This document shows, one piece after another, positions 11,203-26,055 of a stretch of 64,000 nt of DNA. Position 1 is the stretch's first letter. Each line of letters opens with the position of its first letter. Source of the DNA: Glandiceps talaboti (lineage: Eukaryota > Hemichordata > Enteropneusta > Spengelidae); the NCBI RefSeq assembly GCF_964340395.1, contig NC_135563.1, positions 18,340,151 to 18,404,150 of the forward strand, in the 5' to 3' direction. The position numbers and the translations under genes were made by a program. The notes under the pieces are model-generated. The model was not told the origin of the DNA. It saw only the letters and a program-made list of their open reading frames with translations, and made no database searches.

Positions 11203-14200
11203 CTGTAAATGGAGAGAGAAAAATGGAAACAGTCAGTGTTAGAAACTCAAGTGTCAACACTTAGTTTAGAGTTGCTTTCTTGCATGTCTTGTACTGAGAG
11301 ATAACATCAGCCTTTGAGTATACTGTACAAAGAAGGAACAGTATTGTTTGCACTTAAGATGAAGAAATATAACTATTATACAAACCCTCTGGTAGTCTGT
11401 ACAAAATTACAGCTAATAGCTTTCCGTAAATTCTCCATTACTTGTGCTTGCCATTTCCGTGCAAAAATACTTATAGAAATTTTTTAAAGCAAAACTACTT
11501 TTGCTAGCTTGTTTGTTCTGTTATTGTTATTCTTAGAGACAGATGTATAAACAAGAAATTGCTATTTGATTGCAACATTTTTCAATAAAATAAAGTCGTC
11601 TTATATATCCATAAAAGAAAATTATATTCATTTTTTTCTTTAGAAAGCTGCAGGAAAGTGTGTATTGGGTATCAAAAGCTATAATATTTCCCCCGCATGA
11701 CTGGAAACAAAATTGACAGGAATGAAGCCGAGACAGTGTAGAAGGGTAATGACATCACACAACCGGCCTTGAAATGGTGAAAATACTTTTCTGATATGTC
11801 AGTAGCAATGTTTATAATGTGGACTACGGCTCGGTGCTTTCTTTCTTCTACAGCTGGAAGCCATACTTTACAGCCCTCCCCTGTGATCATTCAAAAAGAT
11901 AGTGTAATATCCAGTTGTGACAGAGGAGTAATGTCGATAAAGGCCACCACACTCACAAGAAACATTGACATTTCTTCAAGTTTCTTTTTATACTTCACAC
12001 TTTTAAACTGTTTTCAGTGACACTAAGTTTCCCCATTGCTGAATCAACTTGTACAGAGTTGTACAAACTCTTTCGGTTAGGACACACGTCAAAAGCAGAC
12101 AGCCATACCAGCTACTGAATTTATTTCCACAAAACCTTAGAGTTGGGAAACTTTTTAAAATATGACAGCCAAGATTGTGGGGTGTTCATCATCTTCCAAA
12201 AATGTATTTCATAATACAATAATTTATAAAGTTTCCCATTTTCACTTTAAATTCTTTGAAAATTTATGAAACTTCCCAAAAATTGTGATTCTAAACACTA
12301 GCTGTGCAGTAACTGTCATCATCACTTCTCGTATCATATCTAAGATCCTCTAAATTTCCTTTCAAGTGCTTTAAATCAGAGACCAGTCATCCATTTGTCT
12401 ATACATAAACAGTACTAACACCAGTTCTTCCCTCTTTTTTGTCCATTCTTACACAGAAATAAAAGATTTGCAATACTGAGAAAATTGCTCATGTGAAATA
12501 ATTCAGCTGAGGGCATTGTCCTTCCTGAAGGATAATTGAAGGATTCATGTGTTAAAACTGCTATGTGATCAAAATCATGGCTGGATGAGGACACAAAGTA
12601 GCCATCGACGTCCCCAAGTTACAAATTGAAATGTATACTATCAGTATTAGTAACAGTAATAATCCACTCATACTTCGGATACAAATTTTTTCTATGATAC
12701 AATATCTGGTTGAAGATAACTACCAACATGAAAATGTGTTGATGTATATCTTGTATCAAATTTAAACAGTGACTGTTTCGTGAAATTTTTGGATGTAATA
12801 AAAACTGTATACATTGAGTTGGTACTATGAATGGAATTAATATAATGCCAGTGATGGTGACACAAGAATATAACAACCTTCAAGGATATTTAAGAGCAAA
12901 AATATATGACATACTCAAAGATTTTATGTTCATGAAACATATACGTCTGTCCCACTATAACAGGACAGTGTACTATATGTGAAGGAATCACTGAAAACTA
13001 CTACTAGTACAGAATCTTGAAGCCAATAAGTCTATCTGAAGTTAAGTAATTTTAACCCAAAACGCAGACGATCTGGCTCTATGATTCCAGTCAGTCTAGT
13101 GCTATCTCTCCATACATTGAACCTCAGATCTGAAGATATGCTTTGATACCATGTGTAGCATCTTGACTAAATTTCAGTCTGCACCAACTCGAGAATACGA
13201 CACTAGAATATAACTCAATACTTTCCACACAGTGGACAACTGATGCCTTTCCCTGACACCCAACAGCAGTGATGTACACTAAATAGTATTAACACTCAGC
13301 ATTACATTGGTACATTCTACACATGGCCTAAATTAAACAAGATTTCTTAGTATATTTTACTTCTGTCAGAGACATGGTGAAAGAGGTTCATAGTTTGTTT
13401 TACCAGCTGACTATACTTTTAAATGTAACTACGTAATCCAAATAACATTCCTCACTTTAACACTACATTTTTTATAGACTTAAAATGCCAAGCTTACACA
13501 GAAAAAAATTACTACTATGACATTAAATTTTAGAGTCTCTTTCACTTATGATTTATCATATATCTTTGAAGTTATAAAGTTATATTTTTAACTTACATTT
13601 TTTCTACAAGGACTTTTTAGAATTATATTGCTTTAACCTTCATATAATAATAATTCATAACATTCTGAAGACAAAGTCATCTGTATTTTATCAAGTTAAT
13701 GATTTTCAATGCTGCTCACGGAATACTGCATAAATATTACAGAATACTAATTACAAAAGTATCACTGCAATAAATAATTGGCGGGGCAATTGATTCTGAG
13801 AATTATCTGCAACTTGGTAAGTTAGCTGTGACATTTCGGAAACATTATGCGGATAAACTTCATGTTGGAATGGTTCACCTAATACATTCCACATTCTGTG
13901 TTCCATGTAGTGCCCTGGGCAGTACATGCCATGTACACTAAGACACAGAAAGTCTTCACTTATTGAATAACTTAGCTACTATGATTTGGAACATCAATAA
14001 TCTTATTATTTGGCATGCATACACTGTTATCAAAGATACCTTTAGTGTAAAAAAAAAAGGTTAAAAAAAAGCAGACAATGTTAGATAAAAGCAAAAAGAC
14101 AGACTCAGTAAGAACCATAGGGATTGTAATTTGTATGAAAAGATTGGATTTTGATCGGGGTTGGGAGATGTTGAGGGATCATTCACTATCAGACTCACAC

Positions 14201-15900
14201 CATGGTTAGGTAAGTATCACTGAGGACGCCAGGTGTTCCAGACATAAATACACTGAAGTGTGTCAGGTGACTTTTGATAATACTAACAAGACCTTCATTG
14301 TTCAGGAAGGTGAGTCTATTCTGTTGTCACACATGAAAACACCTTCTCCCACCCACCAAAGAGATAAAAAAGTCCTACACTTTCAAGGCCAGTCATTGAC
14401 AATACACTCAGGTGTCATTGCATATTTATAAGGAGAATCCCCACTGCCCAGAATAACCTGCAGCTTTTTGTGCATCCCTGACAGACATGCATTGACACCT
14501 ATATGCTAACAAAATCACAACACAGATTTTACTCTATCCGGTGTCTTCACCTGGCTCATTACGTGTATCATTCTTTCCAATCTAAGTGCTAACAGTCTCA
14601 ACAACTCACCAAAGTGACAACATCTGGGCAAATTCCTAATTTGACCATGACTGAAGTTTTGGCAACATTTCAAAGGCCCTTCACTTGACATTTCCAATGA
14701 TGTAACAAGTGGGTAGATTGGAACAATTAGGAGTAACAACTTCGCAACTCTCAAATAACTGATTTCGTAAGAGTTCCACTCAGAGGGTCCTAACTTATAC
14801 ATGCACATTCCTTCACATAAGTACAGCAGCACATTATGTATAATCGGCAAAAGTTGTAGCTACTGCTGAAATTGTTCAGAAGTACGTATTGACCACAGAA
14901 GTACATATTTCCGTGTATAGCTGTCAAATTTTAAATCTCCGGCAGTTTTTTGCGTTAGTTTTTATTCTAACGATGTACTTAGATTTTTAACACACTCATG
15001 AAGTGCACAGTACACTGGAATAAAAGATAAACCTACTAGAAAGATGGTCTAACTTTTGGACCCAAGATGACACATTTCCGAATGTGCAAAGTGGGATGCT
15101 TTTCCAAAACAAAAATAGACAAAACACTCCGAGTAAATTGGATATTCAGGTCTAATTATCCATCGGAAAAAAGGACAAACAACTCCAACCACCCACTAAC
15201 ATTTTACTTCAGAATTAACATAATCTATCGTTCACCGAAATACCGATCTTTTTACGCGAGAAAAACCTCCTAGCACTCATTTGTATCTACAACGAGTTGA
15301 CCCCCGTGCATTTTTCTGTATCAAATACCAACTATGCACACTTTCTGTGAGTTCAGATTCTCAGACTTTACACTACGAGAATCCAGAGTCAGTATGTAAC
15401 AGAGTAACATTTCAACACGAATCTGTCCTCTCAGTTGGCGGTTGTAAGATCGTTCAAGACAACGATTGTAGCTGTGTTTGCATGGCCACTACTCTGTCAA
15501 ACCTTAGCACACCAGACATAGACATACAAGGTCGGTGGCGTGGTATTTCGCATTGCACAGTAACCCAATACATTTTACGGCAGTCGGTTTTCTCCCTACT
15601 TGTACGGCCTGGCCTGTTGGTTACTTGTTCTCCTTACTTTTTGCCTAAGACAGTGGCAGCTCTCGTCAGCCTACCCATCACTAGATAAATGCATCCAAGA
15701 AGAAATTGAACCAGTGCGAGAAGAGTCTGACACGAGCATAATTTAACATTTGTGAAACGCTTGTTTTTTCATTTACAATTGAATGGGCCATGGTGTGAAA
15801 ACAAAAAATCTGATGCATTCTCTTTCTTTAAAATCTAGACCCGACATTCAACGTACACACTAACAATGGGGTCTATTATAATTTCCACACCACTGCACAT
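11203..15900. other. Probable FGFR 5' intron; no gene seen
   Basis: AT-rich sequence lies between the first coding exon and the CpG-richer patch. Open frames of 111 codons (14515-14850, minus) and 135 codons (15281-15688, plus) have no recognisable motif, and lengths like these are expected by chance in a window this size. I treat the stretch as intron sequence if transcription starts near 16-17 kb. Confidence 0.5.
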
Positions 15901-17400
15901 CGATTGCCCCGCCGTAATCCCACGCGCATCAAAACTGAATTAATTCAACGATAAGATCACCTACCAATTTCTTACGATGCTCCCGAAACTTCCAAGACCA
16001 CAATCGAAGAAACTTATACGAAAAGTATCAATAAGATGAAAACTTACGCTACAAAGTTTTGTTTTTAAGATCGCGCGAGTTGAGTGTTTGTTGACTCTAT
16101 CCGGTCTCAAACCAGCCACACTGGCATTACGTTGCAGTCGCATCCGTAAATGTTGCCAAATTGCCACTACGAAACTTCATTCGTACGAACATCGCTATGG
16201 AATTCTTATTATGGCCTAGTAGCATGGAAATGTCATTAGTACAGACGACGCATCTCGCGATCCCTGACATGACTATGCGATCATAACAAACTACATGAAG
16301 GCAACGTGTCATTAGTGTTAGTTGAGATCTTGAGCTATGGCATCGTGCACACACGCTATGCATCGCCCAATCCATCAAGTAACTCCAAAAGTGAGTAAAA
16401 ACAAACCTAGCACTCAGCGGCGACTACTATTTTAGACCTACCAGATAGCGGCCACGGTCATCCCCCGGTACAATTTCCAAAGTTATCACGGTTTCAATGA
16501 TAGGAATCTCGAATAGAGGCACGAAAACTTATTTTCCAAACTCACCTCCATTTCCACACTAAGTTTTCAACGTTTCAAATTCCATGAAATCTCAGCAATG
16601 CATCGCATGGGCGGTGTGACAAAATCGGATCATTCCATTCGTTTCCAGGGGACGTTACTCTTTTTTAAGAACATCAAAGCACACCGACCGACAATTTCTC
16701 AAAAAGGTCGAAAACGAACTGTAATTTAGTTTGGCTATTCAAACTTTCCACAGATCGACCAGTCACACCTTACCACTCAGGCTAGAAAGGCGAAATTACC
16801 AGGAGAAACTTTGCTAGAAAATTAAGTGTGGTAACCAAAGAAGTAAGTTGTCGGGGAGACCACGCACCCCTCGGTATGGCTTTCTTCATCCGTGTAAACA
16901 GGTCATTCAACTGAACTGTCAGATCAGGAGCCGTGGAATGTGACGTCACGAATACGAACAAAAACAAAATTGAGCAAATTTACATACCCACGATGCTTAT
17001 CTCAATGAAGATTGGCGGCATTCCGATGCAGCGGAAACCATCTATCGATTTTGCATTACCTGAGTAAAGCGCTTCATTAGCGCTATAAAGAAGAAAACAA
17101 TTCAACCCACCGTAGATGAGCCATTTAGTGTACGTACCTGTCATTACAAAACGTTCGAAGAGATAACAAGTATTTTGTACGTCCGAGAGAGTGGATCTCC
17201 ACAGAGGACTTTCTGATACATCCACAAGTTCTGATTGACTAAAAGTTGGCGAATGAGAGTTGTCAATATATATACAGCCTGTCACGTATTCCCTCGGGTG
17301 TGACGATTACGGATTACCACCTTTTTGGCGCGTGCCACATGTACGTCTCGAATAGTTCAGGTGACACCACCCCCAACGACAATTTATAATTTTCAATTTT
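15900..17400 (-). promoter_or_regulatory. Candidate FGFR promoter / 5' non-coding exon region
   Basis: CpG dinucleotides are visibly denser here than in the flanks (for example around 15905-16180, 16250-16520 and 17290-17340). Minus-strand donors that could end a non-coding first exon are present. The strongest is GGAG|GTGAGT with exon side at 16546, and another is GTAAGT at 16047-16042. A TATATATA on the minus strand (17274-17267) could place a start near 17240. The start site is not determined; transcript data would decide it. Confidence 0.4.
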
Positions 17401-20269
17401 ACGTGCCTAGATGTAACACGTATCTAATAGTAAGCAATATGTATCTCTTTTCAACTTCAGTAACACTGTAATTATATTCCTTCGCTGCCTCATATCAGGC
17501 AATCGACCTCCCGCATTCAATTCAACTTCTTGATCAAATTTTCGAATGACACTTCTTTTTTTTACGGATGAGCAACTTGCGCTTCTCTTCTTCACCTAAA
17601 CCCCTAAGGATTTATTAGTTAACTTTTGCATACAAACCTCTCACAATGTAGAAACCGTTTCCCACATTAATTTTATTGATACCTGAATACAGGTTTTGTA
17701 TGGCAACCACAAAATACCTGAGGGGGGAAAGCCACAGCCTTGAAAAAAAACCTCTATTTTAGGACAATTTGCCATTTGTTTCAATACTCGACACGTACCT
17801 TTCGACCGGGACAACTTTATAGCTATCTCGCGTTTCGACAATGACGATCAACTTCATCGATGTTGAGTAAAAAAGAAAAGAGTGGAGAGATTTTTTCTTT
17901 TTCGTCATGATAAATCCTGGTTTTCAAAGTCTCGAAAATGAAAGGTATATTTCATTAATCTAATAAATTTTTAAGTTTTTTTTTTCTATTTTCTACGATT
18001 TCTTGGTTTTCTTCCCCGTACTTTTATCGCCCTCGTTCGAATTCCCAAGTCTGCAACGTGTTGCAGATCGACTCCCGTTAATTAATATGGGTTTCAATCA
18101 TTTTAGAGTTTATCAACATAAGGCGTAGGTGTTCCTCGGAGTTTAGTATAATTTATGCCCCCCCCCCCACACACACACACACAGAGCAAATACTGATACC
18201 TGTATACATTTTCCCGCGTAAAAGTGTCCATTTGAGGACACTCGTTGGCACTTAAACTATAAATATGCATAAGTAACAAGTGACTTTTCGGTGGCTGGTC
18301 TCAGACAGTAAACTATCATGGATGTTTTATTGCCAGGAAATAGTGACATGAATGGGAAATAATAAAACATCTTCAGCCATACAGTACACACAGATGTGGT
18401 ATATGTATACTGTAGAGGAAGTGAACTTTGGGAAGGGGACACTACAGGGCCAAAAATCACACAACTGTTTATTTTAGCGTTATTGATTGGTTCCTCTGTT
18501 TCTATTTTAGTACGTCACTTTATAATCATCCGCATTCCTTAGAGGATCTTAACAGCTTCTTCAGTAATAGGAGTTGTTAGAGATGCTAGCTATGCTATAT
18601 AGTATATACATTTTGCATATGTTGCGGGCATAAACATGGATAGATCTGCGCAATCTATCAATTACAACACAAATGTGTAAATCCGATAAACAATGAAATT
18701 ATATGTCTACGCAAGTATCTTGTGCCATTTTTATAGATATTTTAGCAGCTCAACTTGTTTATCTTGGCTTGCCCTTATGAAATACCAATCATGACCAGCA
18801 ATTACGCTGGGATGTTTATTTTGTGCTGAAAATACTAGTAAATTGTTTCATGCTCAAATATACAAATATTTTCTATAACAGTGTGGTCGCATAGTTGTTC
18901 ATTTTGTTACCATTTCAAGAATCAATATTTGAAGGTTTTAAAATTGAACTGAAATAAGAGGTTCTGTTTGAAATGTTAGAAATACTACATATATTTAATA
19001 CTGTGGTGATTTATTGACACCAGTGACAAACACTTAAACTATCTAAGGAACTTCGCTACTTGAAAAAGACTATAGCATGAAATGGACAATGAAATTTAAC
19101 AAACTGAGACTTTATCTTTTTATTAGAGATAACTGACAAATGTTTGTTTTTCCATGTTATAATTAACAGTCATCTATTTTGAATAAAATTGAGCTTTTAA
19201 GATAGTCCCCTATTTGAAAATCTTTAACATAACCTCCGATGTCTCTTTTTCGTCCCAATTTCAAGGTAATATATTGAGTTGTTGGAACTACATTTTCTAT
19301 ACAAATCATATGGCCAAAATTTGTTTCTTTCCCTGAGTTTAGAGTGAGTGAGTCAGCAATGCTGTCATTCGATCTTTGTATCAGGAAAAGGCTGCGACTC
19401 AGACAAGAAGAGAGTGACGAATAGTAACAGATGTACAACCATTCTGTTTTCATGAATCAGTTACAAATCACAGCACAACATGGTTATGCTGTACCAATAT
19501 TGATCTTCTGGGGTCTGCATTCATATTTTTATTTATGGCTACATCTGATGCCCTCTTGACTGTTGATGAAGACTGCTGACGTTATTGTATCAGTTTGAGT
19601 TGTGGATATCATACTGGTCTACTTCACTATTATGTTGGTAGATAGTATAAAGTCAAACTGCGAACCCAGCTGTCTATAATTCCCCCATGTGTATACACAT
19701 AGACATCACAGTGAGTATAAGGTAAAGAAAACACAAGTCCAAACAGATGTGTAGACCCACATAGACTGAGAAGAAAGCAAATTAGTGCTACTACAATTTG
19801 TTATCGTATGGTTCATATAGTTTCATTAAAAAGTTATCACCATACAAACAGGTCTCAGAACATGCAATTTTGGCATAGTATTCTTACATGTAATCCCCAT
19901 ATCAACAGTTGAACCACAATGCAATATTCTTGATATGCCATAGTATCTTGTAGTTGAGGCGGTCTTCTTGTGCTTTTTATGTCACCAAGTTCTAAAATTA
20001 GCAATGTGACATCACAGGAAGAGGGGTGCAAAATTGGCCATGTGTCTCTGTCAAAAGGGCAAATGGGGTTACTCTTTACTCAATTTATTTAACTGGATTG
20101 TTCCTGTGGAAAATGATTGATGGATATAAAAAGTCGATGAATAAAGCCACGTTGGATGTTGTAACAGACAGACGAGGAAGCTGTAGAAGTAATTGATATC
20201 TAGGAATCCTGCTGCGTTTGCATGGTTTTTAAAAAACTTACACCAAACACCAGAGGCTAGCTGGTATAT
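17401..20269. other. Intergenic sequence, no gene recognised
   Basis: AT-rich sequence. It contains a C11-(CA)n microsatellite at 18158-18183 and a short palindrome (ATGTGTATACACAT) near 19688. Short open frames on both strands lack recognisable domains. Confidence 0.6.
18158..18183. repeat. C-run plus CA microsatellite
   Basis: Eleven C residues are followed directly by about eight CA dinucleotides. Confidence 0.9.
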
Positions 20270-20952
20270 ATGGTTACTGTAGCATTACAGACTAGATGGG
20301 CATGGAAGGTCTTTAAGATGCTACGATTTCCTCCGGTGGGGTTCACTACGGAACAAAATAAATTGTTATACAGAAAGCCTACCAAATGTAAACATCTGCT
20401 GATTGGAAGGTCAAGATTGAGTGGAGAGCTCCTAATGATTCATGCTAGACTTCCTTCCAGTGTTCGGCACCATTTTGAAATGATAATATACAAATTGCAT
20501 CTGTTGTGTCATAAATCATTTGTGAGATGTATATTGAGATGTGGGGTTTATGTCGGTCAAAACTAATGGAAGACACTTCATCTTTTGCAAAGTCTACCAG
20601 AAGCACGACTAATCCAGGCATATACATTCCTCACACAATTAGAAAGAATTATGGCCAAGATTGACCTGCATGCTGGTCTCCCTACAAAGAATGTAATGTA
20701 GTAGTACCTATACAGGATAATGATGGTTCCCAGATGCTATCAGCTTGTATTTGCTCCTCTAAATGTGTTGTCTTGTCAACTGAGGCCATCTATAGTATTT
20801 TACTGCTTATTAGTCACAGTAGCCCAGCAGGACGCTGCTATGTACCTATCTTTTCAAGTACATCATCTCCTCTAGCATTCCAGCTACCATATTTATACAG
20901 TCATCCACAGCTCGACTGGTGTCTTTACACGGATATCTATAGTACTGTGTAA
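20270..20952 (+). other. Long reading frame with one stop; unidentified, possibly chance or a decayed mobile-element gene
   Basis: From 20270 one frame runs about 143 codons with a single TAA (20567-20569) and ends at a TAG near 20700. A second frame runs 20734-20952. I recognise no domain, catalytic motif or repeat ends. By composition, a frame this open is somewhat unusual but could occur by chance in 64 kb. Function is not assigned. Confidence 0.2.
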
Positions 20953-23900
20953 GCGATGCCATGTGAAACCACTTATTAGTTGCAAAATGTCACTATGGGG
21001 TGGAAATATGCAATAGGAAACTTTTACTATGTATAATCGTTCAGCTATACAAGTATCAGGAATTCAGCCACTGTATTTATATATTTGGCAACTTTTTACA
21101 AATATGTGAACTTGCACTTGCAGTTTTTCAGTTCTCATTTGATAAATAAATACTGAATGCAATGGATTATTACTGAAACAGATGCAGGACCAACACACAA
21201 CTATCTTATTCTGGAGCTTGAAATTCCTGATGATGGTACTCACATGCATTAAATCACCTTTCAAATATTTAATTTGATTCATACATGTTATCTATCACTT
21301 TCGATTAATATGAGATAATTGGACGAACAGCATTAAATGATTACACATACTCGTAGTGCCCAGGTCCCTTTTCTTGCTCCCCAGAGAGGAGTCTAGGTTG
21401 CCATTCTCATAACCAGACTCATGAATATTCATGACATGCTAATGCTATTGATAGTGTCACATGACTATTTCTACACAGTTTTACATGGTCACATGTCATG
21501 TTTTTTTTATTATTTCCAACAGTTTTAAAGTAAGCCATAAAACTCGCTGGCCTCTGGGAAACATAAAACCAGTCTTCCAATTACTTTTCTGAATAGTAAT
21601 GGTCTGTTGATGTTATTAAATGCTAATCGATGGTTTAAACAAATTCAGCAAAGTTGTGGAAAGACAGGATGCTGTTCTCAAGATTTTTTGTTTCTTACTT
21701 TATGAAGATGTCACTGTTTAGAACCGACACTCCCTACATATATAACTAACAATGCAAAGAAATTGCACTTAGTTATCAAATCAGTGGTATATTAATACAT
21801 ACGTTTTCTAAGCTTTGAATGCTGTTGCTGCAGCTATGCAAGGCAGTGTTAAAATTGTTGCACACTGTCGAAGTGTTATATAAGTATTTCATGCATCACT
21901 CTGTTTGCAAACATAGTTCATCAACTAGAAGTACAATCTCTAGAAATTAATGCTGAAAATAAGAGTGTGTTGTTAAATTACCCTGCTATTACAAGTTGTT
22001 TATCTCTTTCTAATATGATGTTTATGCCTTGAAATTGTCAGTTGAAGCATGAAATTACAAGATAGATTATGGGATCAACTCCATAAACACTACACCCCTA
22101 GGGGCTTGTCTGCCATGTGGCTGAAGATGGCAACTTCCCTGCCTCTGGTTGTTAAGTAACTTTTGCTCTCACGTAACTGAAGAAATTTACTACGTGTAAT
22201 AGTATCCTGACTAAGTGTACAGGCCTTCCTCTGTCTAACTTATAAGCTTGAAACCATTGACAAAGTTTTCATATGCTAGACACCGCAAAGATAAACATAC
22301 ATATCTGGGATATGATATGAAATAAAATAGAAACGTTTGGCTTATGATGGAAATCAGATTCAGTTATTTGCAAATTACAGCATCCTGTGACATTTAGAAT
22401 CTTTTCAAGATGCTATCCCCAACTGTTGTGCTTTTGAGAATGCACATACCAGTGACCTCTTCTGCTTTAATACTTTCTAAATTGTGTTTCTTTCATTTAA
22501 TACCCTAATTATGGAATGAGTGATATCTTGAGAACCTCCCCCTTACATCCATCATGAGGAGAACATAGAATGGAACTGACAGCAGCTCCTCCCTACCATC
22601 ACAATAAGTATATCCACATGGCTTTCAAACCAATAAAAAGACCCTGGTTAATTGACTGAAGTTGAGGAGATCTTTGTTGTACCTGGATACTCATGATTAG
22701 GATGCAAGACACATGTAATTTATGCCAGTTAATCACCTCTGACCTTGCTCTACCCTATAACAGTCACTTTCAAGGAAAAACAGTTATATGAAACTCTGAA
22801 TGACCTAGCGTTTTTAAATTTGTGACTCCCAAAACAGTTTATGATGTACATAAAAAAGAAAAGGAAACTGAAAACCCATATGATGAGGCTATAGTTTTGT
22901 TTCTAATCTATGATGAGTTTCACAATATGTGTCCCTTCATCAACATATCACTAGAGACTATATCCATGGCTTTCAATATCTTGAGATTCAGAGCCACGGA
23001 TAGTCTCTCGACAATGTGTTACTGGAACCCATACTGAAGCTCACTTGAAGGTTAGCTATACAACGTGTAATGAGTTCACTCTACTCATCCAAATAGTAGT
23101 CTGGATGCCAGCATGGTCTCCAACTAAACCATGAGTGTCATCGTCGCAAACCATGGCCTGTTTTACCGCAACGTTCTTAACGAGCCTCCCACTGGATTTA
23201 TTTCGAAATGTAGTGGTAGAAATAATAACTCTAGTTTGCGAATGATGAGTGTGAGTAGAGGTGTAAATGGTAACAATATCGTACAGGAACTAGACTATCA
23301 AATAGTGGATCCCATTGCACAGGACTGGCTGAACAGTCATCCCCCTCCCCCCTCGCCTTTTTTTAACTAGCTGTAATTGATATCATTTTGAGGTTCTGTT
23401 CAACTTTTCACTTTTCAAGGACTACTGGTAATCGCAACTTGAAATACTAAAACCATGAAGACATCACTAAGAGTTGTCAGCTCCTCTGTGCAGTTGTCAC
23501 TAACCACTCTTGATTTATGGTAAGTGTGGAGGTAAAACAGGAAGGGGATGGTACCATACACAATAAAAGAGTACAATGGATGGAGTAGAATCTGTCAACT
23601 ACCTGGTTCATGACACTGTAACTATTTCTTCCATCTTTCCTTTTTTATTTTTCATTCCACACTCTAAGAATACCATGAGTATATATTTTCACTCTGTGCT
23701 GATACTAGTATTACGTAAACACATTAAATTAAGTTTATTTTCAAAGTTGTGGATGACGGCAGCATATATAAATGGGTGGTCAGATGAGATAGCTCTATTG
23801 ACGTATGTACTGCAAACTAACTCCATGCCCTAGGGCTTTCCGGAGGTCCTAAATTAGGTAGCTACAAAACTTGCAGATTTATTTGAGAAGAATTGTCAAC

Positions 23901-26055
23901 TAATTAGAATTGATTAAATTCGACTCATTTACCTGCAAAAATAAAACAGACCTGACACAAACACTTCATTCTAGAGTACTCAACTGGAATCACAAATGAT
24001 ACATTGATAGCCAGACTACAAACATGGCTATTCTACCTGGTCTTATGTAATGGGCCTCCCAAGTCCTTACCTATTTTCGTCTCAAATCTAAAGCTTGACA
24101 AAACTAATCAAAATAACCCTATTTAGATTTAAGGAGTGTGCATGTCCAAAAGAAGATACTTCCTTTGCTTTCAACAAATTGCTTCTAGCCATTGGCATTG
24201 AATTATCGAAATATTCGGTTGAAGTATAATTGTTCCAATAGTTACTCTGACTGTGGGGGTGGAAACAGCTGTTACAATCTTATATCACAATTTGAGTCAT
24301 TTATCAGCTGATAAATAACATTGAAATATTTTCTTAATCACATACTTGTGACTTCACTGTTCTTAAAATATAATGTCCAATTCTTGACAATGATCTAATT
24401 CGACATGCATTTATGCTATAATTTTGCAATGAAGGGATTTTCTCATCCTGGCAGCTTGGAGAATTGACATGTTTTCATTTCCCTTGTGATTTTGATTTTC
24501 ATTAATTCAAGGATGTGTCAGATTATGACAAATATATGTAAAGTCTATCTCAATAACTGATCTTTTTTTCATTTTCATTATTATAGTCTCATACTATCCT
24601 ATGACAAGTGAGTTAAAGTAACTTTCATGTAAAACACAGCTGAGATACCAAGCAATGTTTCCTAGAATCACATTTTTTTTCTATATTTTTTTGTTTGAAC
24701 AGAGCATTCATATTAATTTGACAAGTACCACAGGTCAAAGGTCATCTTTGATGTCTGTGAGAAATAAGAGCTGGGGAATTGATATTCAATCAGTACCAGT
24801 TAGTCAAGTATCTTTAATAGTAGAGGTAAATCTAAGCTGAAGTATTAGAGGCTAACTTGTAGGGATGACAGCAGTCATTTTAATTTATGTGGAGAATCCA
24901 GTCAGAATTTTAACATCTGTACAGGATACCAGACAGGTGTTTTTCAACCCCTTTAAATGCCCCTATCACTTGACAAAACAGTGATTTTTAGGGTCCCTGG
25001 TTCACGAAAGCTTCATTAGGCTTGATCACGGAGACTAACAATAGAAAACAATTTGTCTCATCTCATTCTGAATAGATGTTTGTGGTTAAGTTCAAAACAA
25101 TCTAACTGTGCCTGATTTCAACTGTTGATTCCCACCTGCAAATTGTCATGGAAATCTCTCCGAATAACTGTTATTGAAAACATGCTGATACACTGTGTTT
25201 CTGTGTATGTCAGATCTAATATCTCTTATTGTCATCTGATAAACCCCCTATGTATGTTGTCATAGCCTAGTTAGTAAGCTTCTGTGGGAATTTACTACTA
25301 CTCTAGTGATCTTTGAAAGGAGGGCAGCATGTAGTAATCACAGAACCTGGAATACATGCTGAACTGTTCTATAGAACATGGAAAAGAAAATTGTTGAAAG
25401 TACTGGTGGTACCTGGCAGTTTCAATTGCTGTAACCTGCATTACTGGATCTGTCACTACACTATGTTCTACTACTACTGGTACTACTACTGGTGGTAGCA
25501 CAAGCATTAGCAGTCTTAGATCTAGCAGCCACATACATAGGCTATCATTTCTGTTGCTATTATCAACATTATCCAAAGTCCCCATACAATACATGCAGGA
25601 TTGATATTAATTTGACATTTGTAGCCATAACTTTTGAAAATACTAGTTTAAAATTTTGTTGCTAAAGCTGTTAACTAACATAAGTGTTCCTTATATACAA
25701 AAGAAATAGTTCGTATCAGCTGAAAGTATGCATGTGAATGCTTTCCTAAAGTCAACCTGCTTAGATTCTAGGCTACGGCTGAAGATGATCAAATCAAAGT
25801 TAGAGCAACCAAATGAATGAAATACAAGATTACATAAGGTACCCAACTCCCCTCTCCTGGTCGGAATTCCAGTGCATACCTCAGGTTTTACATTAGTTGG
25901 TTTACTTTCGCCTGATTTACCCGACCACCACTAGGACTAAAAGCTACACTAATGAGTACATATTCAAAGGACAAGTTGATCAGTTCAATTTTGACTACTG
26001 TGAATGGTTTAAATTGGCACTAGAGATTTCCCATGAAATTAACAAAATAACTTCA
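20953..26055. other. Intergenic sequence with element fragments, no gene recognised
   Basis: The sequence is mostly unremarkable and AT-rich. It contains fragments related to the TAGTC-ended mini-element (22970-23015 and 23096-23140) and a short ACT/GGT trinucleotide patch near 25468-25500. Open frames here, including 25298-25594 and 23131-23370, show no family features. Confidence 0.6.
23096..23140 (-). mobile_element. Partial copy of the TAGTC-ended mini-element
   Basis: The stretch beginning TAGTCTGGATGCCAGCATGG matches, in reverse orientation, the right-hand half of the elements at 36969-37045 and 38781-38855, up to AACTAAACC. Beyond about 23132 similarity fades to scattered matches. No target duplication could be identified. 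Confidence 0.6.

Noticed and set aside
14515-14850. 111-codon minus-strand open frame
   Set aside because: No family features; length compatible with chance.
15281-15688. 135-codon plus-strand open frame near the candidate FGFR promoter
   Set aside because: No recognisable domain, no flanking splice logic, and one or so frames of this length are expected by chance in 64 kb over six frames.
18032-18080. TTCGAAT-like tRNA T-arm motif
   Set aside because: No acceptor stem, anticodon arm or D-arm partner could be found around it.
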